Assembly (NCBI GenBank): GCA_963754535.1
Contig: CAVWGG010000027.1
Location: 62,001 to 126,000, forward strand
DNA: 64,000 nucleotides
DNA from: RPQJ01 sp963754535
GTDB taxonomy: Bacteria > Pseudomonadota > Gammaproteobacteria > Steroidobacterales > Steroidobacteraceae
Direction of reading: 5' to 3'
The notes beneath the pieces are model-generated. The model searched no databases, was not told where the DNA came from, and saw only the letters and a list, made by a program, of their open reading frames with translations. The position numbers and the translations under genes were made by a program. This document shows, piece by piece, positions 51,574 to 60,005 of this stretch (the stretch's first letter is position 1; every line of letters starts with the position of its first letter).

Positions 51574-54243
51574 ATGGCAGCACGATGGGTGGCGACCGCA
51601 TGCGGTCGCCTGCAACACTGGAAACAACACTGGAAATCCTCGACTCTGCTGCTGGCCGTGGCAGCGCTCGCCGCGTGCACGAGCAGCGACGGTGGCAGTG
51701 GCGCCAGCCCCGGCGGTGGTCAGTCACCGGATCCGGTCGTGCTCGATTTCCCGATTGCTTACGTCAAGCGCCCGGTGCCGACCGGCAACGCGCTCGCGCC
51801 CGACGTGCGCGAATTGCTGCCCTTCCAGCCGGGTGCCGATCTCTATCTGCGGGACCGGGCATCACCGACCTCGGCCGAACGCAATCTCACCGCCGCGATC
51901 ACCAAGGGACTCGGCGACGTGCGCGACGTCGAGCCGTCGTACGACGGACGCAAGCTGGTGTTCGCGCTGCGTGAACCGAACATCGTTGGGGCCGCGCCCG
52001 ACGAACAACCGACCTGGGACATCTGGGAATACGACCTCGACGCTCAGCTGCTGCGGCGGGTCTTCACCTCCGACACGGCAGCCCGCGAAGGCGACGACGT
52101 CGCGCCGCATTACCTGCCGGACGGACGGATCGTGTTCTCTTCGACGCGCCAGCGGCAGTCGAAGGCGATCCTGCTCGACGAGGGCAAGCCGCAGTTCGCC
52201 GCACAGGACGAAAACGACGACGAGCACGCCTTCGTGCTGCACGTGATGAATGCGGATGGCTCGGGCATCCGGCAGGTCTCGTTCAACCAGAGCCACGACC
52301 TCGATCCCTCCGTGCTGCCGGACGGCCGCGTCGTGTTCAGCCGCTGGGACAACGCTCCCGGTCACGACGAGATCAGCCTGTACACGATGCGTCCCGATGG
52401 CAGCGACCTGCAACTGCTGTACGGCGCGCGCAGCCACGCCACCGGAACCAATGGCGAGGAGGTGCATTTCCTCGACCCGCGGCCGCTGGCGAACGGCAAG
52501 CTGCTGGTGCGTGCGCAACCGTTCGAGGCACCGGACCTCGGCGGCCAGCTGCTGGAAGTGGACACCGCGAACTTCGTCGAGATCACACAGCCGACACTGC
52601 CGAACCGTGGCGTGCTGACGGGCCCGGCACAGGTGGCAGCCACCATCAATGACGTGCGCACGATCGAGGGGCCGTCGCCCGGCGGCCGTTACAACGCGGC
52701 GTTCCCGCTGCAGGACGGCACCGGCCGCATCCTGCTCACCTGGACGCAGTGCCGGCTGCTGGAAACGACGACGGCGTCCACCACTGCGCAGATCGTGCCG
52801 TGCACGGCGGACCGCCTCGCGGCTGGTGCGACGTCCACGGCCGCGCCCCTGTATGGCGTGTGGATCTACGATCCAGCGCAGAAAACGCAGCTCCCCGTGT
52901 CGAGTCCCGTGGAAGGCACGCTGTTCACCGACATCGTCGCGCTGCAGCCGCGCGCCTTGCCGACGGTCCTGCTCGACCCGGTGGCCGGCGTCGACTTTGA
53001 TGCCGATCTTGAAGCCGAGGGCGTAGGCCTGCTCGACGTCCGCAGCGTCTACGACATCGCCGGCACCGACACGGCACCGGGCGGCATTGCCGTGCTGCGC
53101 GATCCTGCCAGTACGCTCGCTACCGCGCGTCCGGCGCGTTTCGTGCGCATCGAAAAGGCGGTCAGTATTCCGGACGACGACGTGCGCGATTTCGATGGCA
53201 GCGCGTTCGGGGTGACCCGTGCGTTCGGTATGCGGGAGATCCTCGGCTACGCGCCGGTTGAACCGGACGGCTCCGTCCGTATCAAGGTCCCTGCCGACGT
53301 GGCGTTTGCGATTTCGGTGCTCGACGCGAACGGACGCCGCATCGGCGGCCGGCACGATAACTGGCTGCAGTTGCGCGCCGGACAGGAACTGAAGTGCAAC
53401 GGTTGCCACGTGGCGACACGCGACGATTCGCACGGTCGCGAGAACCTCTTCACGGCGGCCAACACCGGTGCGCCAGGCACGGGAGTGCCGTTCCCCAACA
53501 CCAACCCGGCGTTCTTCGCGGACTTCGGCGAAACGATGGCCCAGGTGCGCGCGCGCATCAGCTGCCAGACGGACTGTGCGGACCTGAAGCCGAGCACGTC
53601 GATCCGGTTTGCTGATGTCTGGACCGACCCGGTCGCCGCCGGCCGCGCTCCGGATGCTCCCTTCGCCTACGACTATGCCGACCTGACGACCCCGGCGCCG
53701 ACCTCGCCGGATTGCGTCACGAGCTGGCGTGCCGGCTGTCGCATCACGATTCACTACGAGCGGCACCTCCACCCGCTGTGGAGCAAGCCGCGTGTGACGC
53801 TGGCCGCCGACGGAACCGTACTGCGTGACGATACGTGCGTGGCGTGCCATTCGGCTCGCGCTGCCGACGGCTCGACACGGATCCCGGCCGCGCAACTCGA
53901 ACTGACGGACGGGCCGTCGGCCGACGTGCCCACGCAGTTCCAGGCGTACCGCGAACTGCTGGCCACCGACGCTGAACAGGAAGTGGTCAACGGCACGCTG
54001 CAGGACCGGCTCGTGCAGACCGGCATCGACCCGGTGACGGGCCTGCCGCAGTTCTCGACCGTGCCGGTCGCACCGTCGCTGCGTGCGGGCGACGCGAACG
54101 GCTCTGTGACGTTCTTCTCATTGTTCGCCCCTGGTGGTACGCACGCAGGTCGCCTGACAGCCGTGGAATTGAAGCTCGTCTCAGAATGGACCGACATCGG
54201 TGCCCAATACTTCAACGACCCATTTGTGGCGCCGCTGAATTGA
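51574..54243 (+). CDS. PD40 beta-propeller lipoprotein with CxxCH motifs (hydrazine synthase alpha-like)
   Basis: An 889-residue lipoprotein; the signal ends VAALAACTSS, a lipobox. The N-terminal half has PD40/TolB-like propeller blades (VEPSYDGRKLVFALRE, PHYLPDGRIVFSSTRQ, VLHVMNADGSGIRQVSFNQ, PSVLPDGRVVFSRWD, SLYTMRPDGSDLQLLYG). The C-terminal part has cytochrome-like motifs ELKCNGCHVATRDDSHG and DDTCVACHSARAADGS. This combination is seen in proteins annotated as hydrazine synthase alpha subunit-related in non-anammox bacteria; no hydrazine chemistry is implied. GAGGAAA before the ATG at 51574 decides the start; the frame is open upstream to 51400. It is first gene of the plus-strand operon. 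Confidence 0.75.
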   Translation: MAARWVATACGRLQHWKQHWKSSTLLLAVAALAACTSSDGGSGASPGGGQSPDPVVLDFPIAYVKRPVPTGNALAPDVRELLPFQPGADLYLRDRASPTSAERNLTAAITKGLGDVRDVEPSYDGRKLVFALREPNIVGAAPDEQPTWDIWEYDLDAQLLRRVFTSDTAAREGDDVAPHYLPDGRIVFSSTRQRQSKAILLDEGKPQFAAQDENDDEHAFVLHVMNADGSGIRQVSFNQSHDLDPSVLPDGRVVFSRWDNAPGHDEISLYTMRPDGSDLQLLYGARSHATGTNGEEVHFLDPRPLANGKLLVRAQPFEAPDLGGQLLEVDTANFVEITQPTLPNRGVLTGPAQVAATINDVRTIEGPSPGGRYNAAFPLQDGTGRILLTWTQCRLLETTTASTTAQIVPCTADRLAAGATSTAAPLYGVWIYDPAQKTQLPVSSPVEGTLFTDIVALQPRALPTVLLDPVAGVDFDADLEAEGVGLLDVRSVYDIAGTDTAPGGIAVLRDPASTLATARPARFVRIEKAVSIPDDDVRDFDGSAFGVTRAFGMREILGYAPVEPDGSVRIKVPADVAFAISVLDANGRRIGGRHDNWLQLRAGQELKCNGCHVATRDDSHGRENLFTAANTGAPGTGVPFPNTNPAFFADFGETMAQVRARISCQTDCADLKPSTSIRFADVWTDPVAAGRAPDAPFAYDYADLTTPAPTSPDCVTSWRAGCRITIHYERHLHPLWSKPRVTLAADGTVLRDDTCVACHSARAADGSTRIPAAQLELTDGPSADVPTQFQAYRELLATDAEQEVVNGTLQDRLVQTGIDPVTGLPQFSTVPVAPSLRAGDANGSVTFFSLFAPGGTHAGRLTAVELKLVSEWTDIGAQYFNDPFVAPLN

Positions 54244-54998
54244 ACGGACCCGGCTTTCGACCATTGCTCGCGTGCTGTCTCGCGCTTTGCGCCGCGAGCC
54301 CGCCTGCGCACGCGCGTGCCGGCAAGGAACCCGCGACGGTGGTCGTCCAGGACGCGTTCGCGGACCTGCGCAGCGGCCCGGGGCGTGGCTTTCCCGCCAC
54401 GTATTCCGTCGAGCGCAATGCGACGATCGAGTTGCTGCGCCGGCGCACCGACTGGATCAAGGTTCGCACCGGCAACGGCCGCGAGGGCTGGGTACATCGC
54501 TCCCAGCTCGAACGCACGCTCACGCCGGGCGGCGCCCCCGTCCAGGTGGCCGGGCCGAAGCCCGAGTCGCGCACCGAGCACCACTGGGAAGTCGCACTCG
54601 GCACCGGTGACTTCGGCGGCGCCAACGTGGTCAGCGTCGCGGGTGCCTATGCACTCACGCCGAACCTGCTGGCCCGGGCCGACGTCAATCAGCTGCTGGG
54701 CAACTTCTCGAACGGCTGGCTCGGCACGGCCGGCATCGCCCATGTTTTCATGCCGGAATGGCGTGTTTCGCCGTTCGTCGGCATCGGCGGCGGCGTGATG
54801 ACGATTTCGCCCAAGGCCACCCTGGTGCAGGCCGAGGACCGCACCGACACCACCGCCTACGCCGGTCTCGGCCTGCGCGGCTTCCTGACCAACCGCTTCC
54901 TGCTGCAGGCGGAGTACCGCAGCTACGTCGTGTTCACGAGCCGCGACGAGAATGAGGAGATCGACGAATGGACCGTGGCCTTCACGTATTTCTTCTGA
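54240..54998 (+). CDS. Outer-membrane beta-barrel protein with SH3-like domain
   Basis: A protein of about 252 residues. The TTG at 54240 overlaps the previous stop as TTGA and opens a signal peptide (FRPLLACCLALCAASPPAHARA); an ATG at 54186 is an alternative. Residues about 28-80 are a bacterial SH3 domain (VVQDAFADLRSGPGRGFPATYSVERNATIELLRRRTDWIKVRT, ending GREGWVHRSQLE), which often binds peptidoglycan. The rest is an eight-stranded OmpA/OmpW-like barrel (HHWEVALGTGDFGGANVVSVAGAYALT ... LQAEYRSYVVF) ending EEIDEWTVAFTYFF with the terminal phenylalanine. It overlaps the next barrel gene by 31 bases. Confidence 0.75.
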   Translation: MNGPGFRPLLACCLALCAASPPAHARAGKEPATVVVQDAFADLRSGPGRGFPATYSVERNATIELLRRRTDWIKVRTGNGREGWVHRSQLERTLTPGGAPVQVAGPKPESRTEHHWEVALGTGDFGGANVVSVAGAYALTPNLLARADVNQLLGNFSNGWLGTAGIAHVFMPEWRVSPFVGIGGGVMTISPKATLVQAEDRTDTTAYAGLGLRGFLTNRFLLQAEYRSYVVFTSRDENEEIDEWTVAFTYFF

Positions 54999-55648
54999 CG
55001 GCACTCGCCGCCGTTGCGGCGCTGCCGGGCAGCGCGGCCGCGCAATCGGCCGGGCAACCGGCGAGCGATGCGTCGGTGCTGCCGGCACAGCAGCCACAGG
55101 TCGTCGAGCCTGCCGTGAAACGGCGCGAGATCGAGCCTCCGGGCCTCGACACCGAGAACTTTGAAGCGGGACTCTTCGTCGGCACGGTCAGCATCGAGGA
55201 CTTTGGCTCGAGCCTGCTGTACGGCGGTCGCATCGCCTATCACTTCACCGAGGACCTTTTTGCGGAGGCCACGGTCGGCTCGTCGAAGGCCGGCAAGACC
55301 AGCTACGAAGACCTGAGCGGTGCCGCGGAACTCCTGACCGACAGCGAGCGCCAGTTCACGTACTACGACCTCGCCCTCGGCTGGAACGCGCTGCCCGGCG
55401 AAGTGTTCTTCGGCGGCAAGCGCGCGATGCCGAGCGCCGTTTACTTCACGCTCGGCGCAGGCAGCACGAACTTTGCGGGCGACGACCACTTCACCGTGGC
55501 GCTTGGCGCTGGCCTGCGCGTGCTCGCGAACGACTGGATCGCCGTCCACCTCGACGTGCGCGACCACATGTTCGAGAGCGACCTGCTCGGCAAGAACAAG
55601 CTCACGCAGAACCTGCAGGTCGGGTTCGGCGTCACCGCGTTCTTTTGA
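54968..55648 (+). CDS. Outer-membrane beta-barrel protein
   Basis: A 226-residue protein with a signal peptide (VFLLTALAAVAALPGSAAAQ), a proline/glutamine-rich linker (about 26-50), and a small barrel (FEAGLFVGTVSIEDFGSSLLYGGRIAYHFTEDLFAEATVG ... NLQVGFGVTAFF) with a terminal phenylalanine for BAM. It belongs to the outer-membrane beta-barrel domain group found together with SH3-barrel proteins in the same kind of cluster. GAGGAG nine bases before the ATG decides the start within the overlapping end of the SH3-barrel gene. Small paired barrels (GltA/GltB-like) are also part of the myxobacterial gliding complex. Confidence 0.75.
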   Translation: MDRGLHVFLLTALAAVAALPGSAAAQSAGQPASDASVLPAQQPQVVEPAVKRREIEPPGLDTENFEAGLFVGTVSIEDFGSSLLYGGRIAYHFTEDLFAEATVGSSKAGKTSYEDLSGAAELLTDSERQFTYYDLALGWNALPGEVFFGGKRAMPSAVYFTLGAGSTNFAGDDHFTVALGAGLRVLANDWIAVHLDVRDHMFESDLLGKNKLTQNLQVGFGVTAFF

Positions 55649-55657
55649 GGATCCGCC

Positions 55658-56158
55658 ATGAAAACTGCACACCGCCTGCTGCTCGCCTGCTGGCTCTCGC
55701 TGTCGCTGCCGGGCCTGGCCGCGGCCGCGGCCACTCCGGGTTCGGCCGCACCTGACTTCTCGCTCGCCGCCCGCGACGGCGGCAAAGTTCGACTTGCCGA
55801 CCTCAAGGGCCAGGTCGTGATGATCAATTTCTGGGCGACCTGGTGCGGTCCCTGCCGGCAGGAAATGCCCCTGCTGGCCCAACTCAACACGAAGTACGAA
55901 CCGCTCGGCTTCACGCTGCTGGGCGTGAACGTCGAGCCTGACAGCGCAGCGGCGGTGACGTGGCTCAAAGGCATGCCCGTCAGCTTTCCCATCCTTTTCG
56001 ATACGGACAGCACGGTGGCCGGCAGCTTCGGCGTCGAAGGCATGCCGAGCACGGTCTTCGTCGATCGCAAAGGCCAGGTGCGCTACATCCACCATGGCTA
56101 CAAGCCAGGCGACGAAGCCAAGTACGCCGACATGATCCGCAGCCTGGTGAAGGAATGA
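55658..56158 (+). CDS. TlpA/ResA-type thioredoxin-like protein (second copy)
   Basis: A 166-residue periplasmic thioredoxin-fold protein. A signal peptide (RLLLACWLSLSLPGLAAAA) is followed by APDFSLAARDGGKVRLADLKGQVVMINFWATWCGPCRQEMPLL, the ResA/TlpA signature with WCGPC, and the cis-proline segment EGMPSTVFVD. It reduces disulfides, probably in cytochrome maturation or in the cysteine-rich neighbours. The start has GAGGATCC nine bases before. It overlaps the DUF4266 gene by ATGA. It is a clear paralogue of the thioredoxin at 42987-43466. Confidence 0.88.
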   Translation: MKTAHRLLLACWLSLSLPGLAAAAATPGSAAPDFSLAARDGGKVRLADLKGQVVMINFWATWCGPCRQEMPLLAQLNTKYEPLGFTLLGVNVEPDSAAAVTWLKGMPVSFPILFDTDSTVAGSFGVEGMPSTVFVDRKGQVRYIHHGYKPGDEAKYADMIRSLVKE

Positions 56159-56391
56159 CCATGCGCCAAGCGATCCGCCTCGTGCTGCTGTCGGGCCTCG
56201 CCGCCGGAGCCACCGGCTGCGCCAGCGTCGAACCCTGGGTCAAGCCGTACGAGCGCCAGTACTTTGCGGACATCGTGATGTCGGCCGAGCGCGATCCGGT
56301 GGCTGCGTCCTACCTCAACCACGTGTTCGAGGCGCGCGAAGGCGCGCGCGGCGCGACCGGCAGCCACGGCGGCGGCTGCGGCTGCAACTGA
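56155..56391 (+). CDS. DUF4266 lipoprotein
   Basis: A 78-residue lipoprotein (MTMRQAIRLVLLSGLAAGATGCASV) with lipobox TGC. The mature part is the DUF4266 pattern: VEPWVKPYERQYFADIVM, SAERDPVAASYLNHVFEAREGARGA and the C-terminal glycine/cysteine motif HGGGCGCN. The C-terminal cysteines suggest a metal or cofactor site, but none is proven. DUF4266 genes are commonly found next to DUF3570 and with ApbE, in predicted extracytoplasmic electron-transfer clusters. The ATG at 56155 overlaps the TlpA stop; an ATG at 56161 is possible. Confidence 0.85.
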   Translation: MTMRQAIRLVLLSGLAAGATGCASVEPWVKPYERQYFADIVMSAERDPVAASYLNHVFEAREGARGATGSHGGGCGCN

Positions 56392-56402
56392 GACGATACA
56401 GG

Positions 56403-57548
56403 ATGGCTGCGCACGGCATGACCCGACTCCTTGCACTGGCCGGCCTCGCGCTGGCCGCGAGCAGCGCCGCGCACGCCGCCGTGCTGCCGGACGACCGGGC
56501 CGACGTCCTTTACCACCGTTACGACGGCGGCGGCGTCACGATCGACGGCCCGTCGCTGCTGCTGCGCAAGAAGTTCGCCGAGAAGTACTCGGTCTCGGCC
56601 AACTACTACATGGACATGGTGTCGAGTGCGTCGATCGACGTGATGACGACGGCGAGCCCGTACAAGGAAGAGCGCACGCAGGGCAGCCTCGCGTTCGACC
56701 TGCTGCAGGGCAAGACCCAGTACAGCGTGAGCTACACGCTGAGCGACGAAAACGACTACACGGCGAACACGGCGAGTTTCGACCTGAGCCAGGACATCTT
56801 CGGCGACCTGACGACCGTCTCGTTCGGGTTCAGCCAGGGCTGGGACGAAGTACGCAAGCGCGGTGACGACGCGTTCGCCGAGTCGGTCGATCGCCGCAAC
56901 TACCGCTTCGGCCTGCAGCAGATCCTGACGCCGAGACTGATGGCCGGCCTCAACTACGAAGTGATCACCGACGAGGGATTCCTCAACAACCCGTATCGTT
57001 CAGTGCGCTACCTCGACGAGACCAGCGCGCGCGGCTATTCGTACCAGGCCGAATTGTACCCGCATACCCGCACCAGCAACGCCGTGGCGATCAACGCGCG
57101 CTATTACCTGCCCTATCGCGCCGCGGTTCACGGCGAGTACCGCTACTACACCGACACGTGGGGCATCGACGCCAATTCGGTGTCGCTAGGCTACACGCAC
57201 CCCTGGGGCAAGCGCTGGATCTTCGAGGTCGGCTATCGCTGGTACGACCAGTCGGCGGCGGATTTCTATTCCGACCTCTTTCCCCGTGCCGACGCGCAGA
57301 ATTTCCTCGCACGCGACAAGGAACTCAGCACGTTCACGAGCCACATGTTCAGCCTGGGCGCCACCTACGAGCTGCCTTCGCTCGGCTGGGACCGCCTGCG
57401 CCGGTCGACCGTCAACCTGTTCTACGATCGCATCAACTACCAGTACGACGACTTTCGTGACGTCACGACCGGTGGCGCTCCGGGCACCGAAGAGCTCTAC
57501 GGCTTCGACGCCGACGTGTTCCAGCTGTTCATCTCCGGCTGGTTCTAG
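56403..57548 (+). CDS. DUF3570 outer-membrane protein
   Basis: A 381-residue exported beta-rich protein. The signal peptide (MTRLLALAGLALAASSAAHA) may start at M6, base 56418. The DUF3570 signature is at the mature N-terminus (LPDDRADVLYHRYDGGGVTIDGPSLLLRKKF, then SANYYMDMVSSASIDVM). Alternating strands continue to DVFQLFISGWF, with a terminal phenylalanine, consistent with an outer-membrane barrel. It follows DUF4266 by 11 bases and ends the plus-strand operon. Its stop shares the CTAG tetranucleotide with the stop of the convergent ATP-grasp gene. Confidence 0.88.
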   Translation: MAAHGMTRLLALAGLALAASSAAHAAVLPDDRADVLYHRYDGGGVTIDGPSLLLRKKFAEKYSVSANYYMDMVSSASIDVMTTASPYKEERTQGSLAFDLLQGKTQYSVSYTLSDENDYTANTASFDLSQDIFGDLTTVSFGFSQGWDEVRKRGDDAFAESVDRRNYRFGLQQILTPRLMAGLNYEVITDEGFLNNPYRSVRYLDETSARGYSYQAELYPHTRTSNAVAINARYYLPYRAAVHGEYRYYTDTWGIDANSVSLGYTHPWGKRWIFEVGYRWYDQSAADFYSDLFPRADAQNFLARDKELSTFTSHMFSLGATYELPSLGWDRLRRSTVNLFYDRINYQYDDFRDVTTGGAPGTEELYGFDADVFQLFISGWF

Positions 57549-58465
57549 GCGCCGCAGCGCGCGAGCAGCAGCTCGGCCAGTCGATCCGCGCTGCCCGGGG
57601 CGTGGAGCAGGAACACCGACGGCTCCGTCATTTCCAGTTCGAGGACCACCGGATCGCCCCGGTCGTCGCGGATCATGTCGATCCGCGCATAGAGCGGCTC
57701 AGCGAACGGGATCGCAGCGTAAGCCGCCGCCGCGAGCGCTTGCTCGTCGGCCCCCGGCTGTCGCGCGGTGATCTCTTCGGGCGCGAACAATCCTTCGACC
57801 AGCGCGGAGTCCAGCCGCAGCAACGGACCCTTGCGGATCGCGTGGCTGGCCACGCTGCCAAAATAGATGAGCGCGGTCTCGCCGGCCTCGTCGACGCTCG
57901 CAAGGTAGGGCTGCAGCAGCGCGCTGCGCCGTTCGTCGACGACGAGCCGCGACAAGTGCTCGAGCGCACGGTCCGCATCGGCGCAGCGGTAGCGGGCCGT
58001 ATCGCGCGAACCCGCACCGATCGACGGCTTGATCACGAACTGGTCGAACGGCCCGGCGCGCCCGGCGGAGAGCGCGTCCGCGGTGCCCGTCAGGAAATGC
58101 CGCAGTGCAGCCTGCGGTTCCTCGCCCGGCTCGATGAACCGTGACGGCACGACCGGCACGCCCGCCCGGTGCAGGTGCGCGAGGTAATGCTTGTCGGTGT
58201 TCCAGTCCACGACCTCCGGCGGGTTGAAGAGCCGGGTCTGTTGCGAACACCGTCGCGTCCAGGCACGGAACTCGTCAATGCGCTCGACGTAATTCCACGT
58301 CGAACGCAGCACCGCGAGGTCGAACGACGCCCAGTCCACGGCCGGGTCGTCCCAGCAGGGCGTCGACACCCTCGCGGCCCGGCGCACGAGCGCATCCACG
58401 AGCGGCGGCATGTCTTCATCGAGCGCAAGCGCATCGAACGCGCTCACCAGGGCAATGTGCGGCAA
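57545..58465 (-). CDS. ATP-grasp enzyme (DcsG/RimK-like)
   Basis: A 306-residue ATP-grasp ligase. The N-terminus (LPHIALVSAFDALALDEDMPPLVDAL, WDDPAVDWASFDLAVLRSTWNYVER) matches the group of the D-cycloserine pathway ligase DcsG and relatives. The ATP loop is QFVIKPSIGAGSRDTARY, and the Mg-binding end is ARIDMIRDDRGDPVVLELEMTEPSVFLL. Such enzymes join a carboxylate to an amine; the substrates here are unknown. GGAG eight bases before the TTG at 58465 supports this start. It is 29 bases downstream of the polyphosphate phosphotransferase gene on the same strand. Confidence 0.75.
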   Translation of the reverse strand: MPHIALVSAFDALALDEDMPPLVDALVRRAARVSTPCWDDPAVDWASFDLAVLRSTWNYVERIDEFRAWTRRCSQQTRLFNPPEVVDWNTDKHYLAHLHRAGVPVVPSRFIEPGEEPQAALRHFLTGTADALSAGRAGPFDQFVIKPSIGAGSRDTARYRCADADRALEHLSRLVVDERRSALLQPYLASVDEAGETALIYFGSVASHAIRKGPLLRLDSALVEGLFAPEEITARQPGADEQALAAAAYAAIPFAEPLYARIDMIRDDRGDPVVLELEMTEPSVFLLHAPGSADRLAELLLARCGA

Positions 58466-58494
58466 AGCGGTCTCCAACGGTTGTCGTGTCGCCG

Positions 58495-59997
58495 TCAGCC
58501 GAGCGCGGCTTCGATGCGGTCGCCGAGGGCGCGCAGCACCGCGAGGCGCGCGTGGCGCTTGTCGTCGGCGGGCACGACCGTCCAGGGTGCATGACGGGTA
58601 TCGGTGCGCGCCAGCATCTCCTGCGCAGCACGCTGGTACGCCAGCCACTGCTTGCGATTGGCCCAGTCCTCGGGATCGACCTTGAAGCGCTTGAGCGGAT
58701 TGCGGTCGCGCTCGGCAAAACGCTCGAGCTGTTCCTCGCGGCCAACCGCCAGCCAGAACTTGGCGACGATCACGCGGTGCTCGGCCAGCTGGCGCTCGAA
58801 CTCGTTGATCTCGTCATAGGCGCGCTGCCAGTCAGGCGCCTTCGCGAAACCGCGCACCCGCTCGACCAGCACGCGACCGTACCAGCTGCGATCAAAAATC
58901 GTGTAATTGCCCCGTGGCGGCAGGTGTAACCAGAAGCGCCAGAGGTACGGCCGCGCGAGTTCTTCGGGAGTCGGCGCCGAAATCGGCACGACGCGGAACT
59001 GACGCGCATCGAGCGCGGCCGTGACACGACGGATCGCCCCGCCCTTGCCGGCGGCGTCCATGCCTTCGAACGCGGCGACGACCGCGTGCCGCTCGAAGCG
59101 CTTGCGCCGCGACAACAATGCGAGCCTCCCCTGCAGCCGTTCGAGCTCCGCCTCGTATTCATCGTCACTGGGCACGTCCCCCGGAGGCTTCGTCGCGAAT
59201 CGAGCGTGCGCACCCGCGGTGGCCTTGGCGCTTTTCGGCGCAATCCTGTTGCGAGGGATCGCGTCGTCCGCGTGCTGGATCGCGGCCAGCAGCTGGCGCC
59301 CGACTTCGAGCGCGCGATGCTGCCGGTCCGTGCCGTCCACGACGTGCCACGGCGCGAGGGGCTGGTCGGTGACGGCCAGCGCGCGTTCGTAGGCGCGCTC
59401 GACAGGCCGGTAGTTGCGCGCCAGCCAGCGATCTTCCGGCGTCACGCGCCAGCGCGTGGTCTTGTTCGCCTGCATCTTGGCGAGACGCTTCTGCTGCGTT
59501 TCGGGCGAGACGTGCAGATGGACCTTGCACACCACCACGCCATCTCGCGCCAGCATCTGCTCCAGCTGCCGCACGCGCTCGACGCTACGACGCAGCTGGA
59601 CAGGGCTCGTCGCCGTCTTCATGCCGAGGCCGGCGGCACCGAGCAGCAGGTCCTGGTACCAGCCGGCGTGCAGGATCGCGATCCGGCCTTTCGGCGGCAT
59701 GAGCCGCCAGTAACGCCAGAGCGCCGGCCGTTCGCGCTCGACGTCGTTAGGTGCATGAAAGCCGTAGACGGTGGCGAGCTTGGGATCGAGCCAGCCGAGC
59801 AATTCGTTGACGACTTCGCTGCGGCCAGCCGCCGGGATGCCGCTCACGATCAGCACCACGGCATGCCTGGCCGACTGCCGCAACGTGAATTGCGCATCGA
59901 GCAGATCATCCTGCAGCCTGGGCAGCTCGTGCTCGTATTCGAGCCGCGTCAGGCGGCGTCCGCTCAGGGCCTCGTGCAGCCGGCGAGTCGTTGCCAT
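58495..59997 (-). CDS. pap: Polyphosphate:AMP phosphotransferase (two-domain PPK2)
   Basis: A 500-residue class II PPK2 enzyme that phosphorylates AMP with polyphosphate. Two PPK2 domains are fused. The N-terminal one (about 20-230) has a degenerate P-loop (VSGIPAAGRSEVVNE). The C-terminal one (about 270-490) has a good Walker A loop (FEGMDAAGKGGAIRR), the lid region DRSWYGRVLVERVRGF and DPEDWANRKQW. This two-domain layout distinguishes AMP phosphotransferase from single-domain ADP/GDP PPK2 enzymes. Length is normal and the start at 59997 opens MATTRRLHEALSG. Confidence 0.88.
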   Translation of the reverse strand: MATTRRLHEALSGRRLTRLEYEHELPRLQDDLLDAQFTLRQSARHAVVLIVSGIPAAGRSEVVNELLGWLDPKLATVYGFHAPNDVERERPALWRYWRLMPPKGRIAILHAGWYQDLLLGAAGLGMKTATSPVQLRRSVERVRQLEQMLARDGVVVCKVHLHVSPETQQKRLAKMQANKTTRWRVTPEDRWLARNYRPVERAYERALAVTDQPLAPWHVVDGTDRQHRALEVGRQLLAAIQHADDAIPRNRIAPKSAKATAGAHARFATKPPGDVPSDDEYEAELERLQGRLALLSRRKRFERHAVVAAFEGMDAAGKGGAIRRVTAALDARQFRVVPISAPTPEELARPYLWRFWLHLPPRGNYTIFDRSWYGRVLVERVRGFAKAPDWQRAYDEINEFERQLAEHRVIVAKFWLAVGREEQLERFAERDRNPLKRFKVDPEDWANRKQWLAYQRAAQEMLARTDTRHAPWTVVPADDKRHARLAVLRALGDRIEAALG

Positions 59998-60005
59998 GGA
60001 ACGCC

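Noticed and set aside
51574..54243. Anammox-type hydrazine metabolism
   Set aside because: Only one hydrazine synthase alpha-like protein is present; no beta/gamma subunits or hydrazine dehydrogenase. The resemblance reflects a shared PD40-cytochrome layout.
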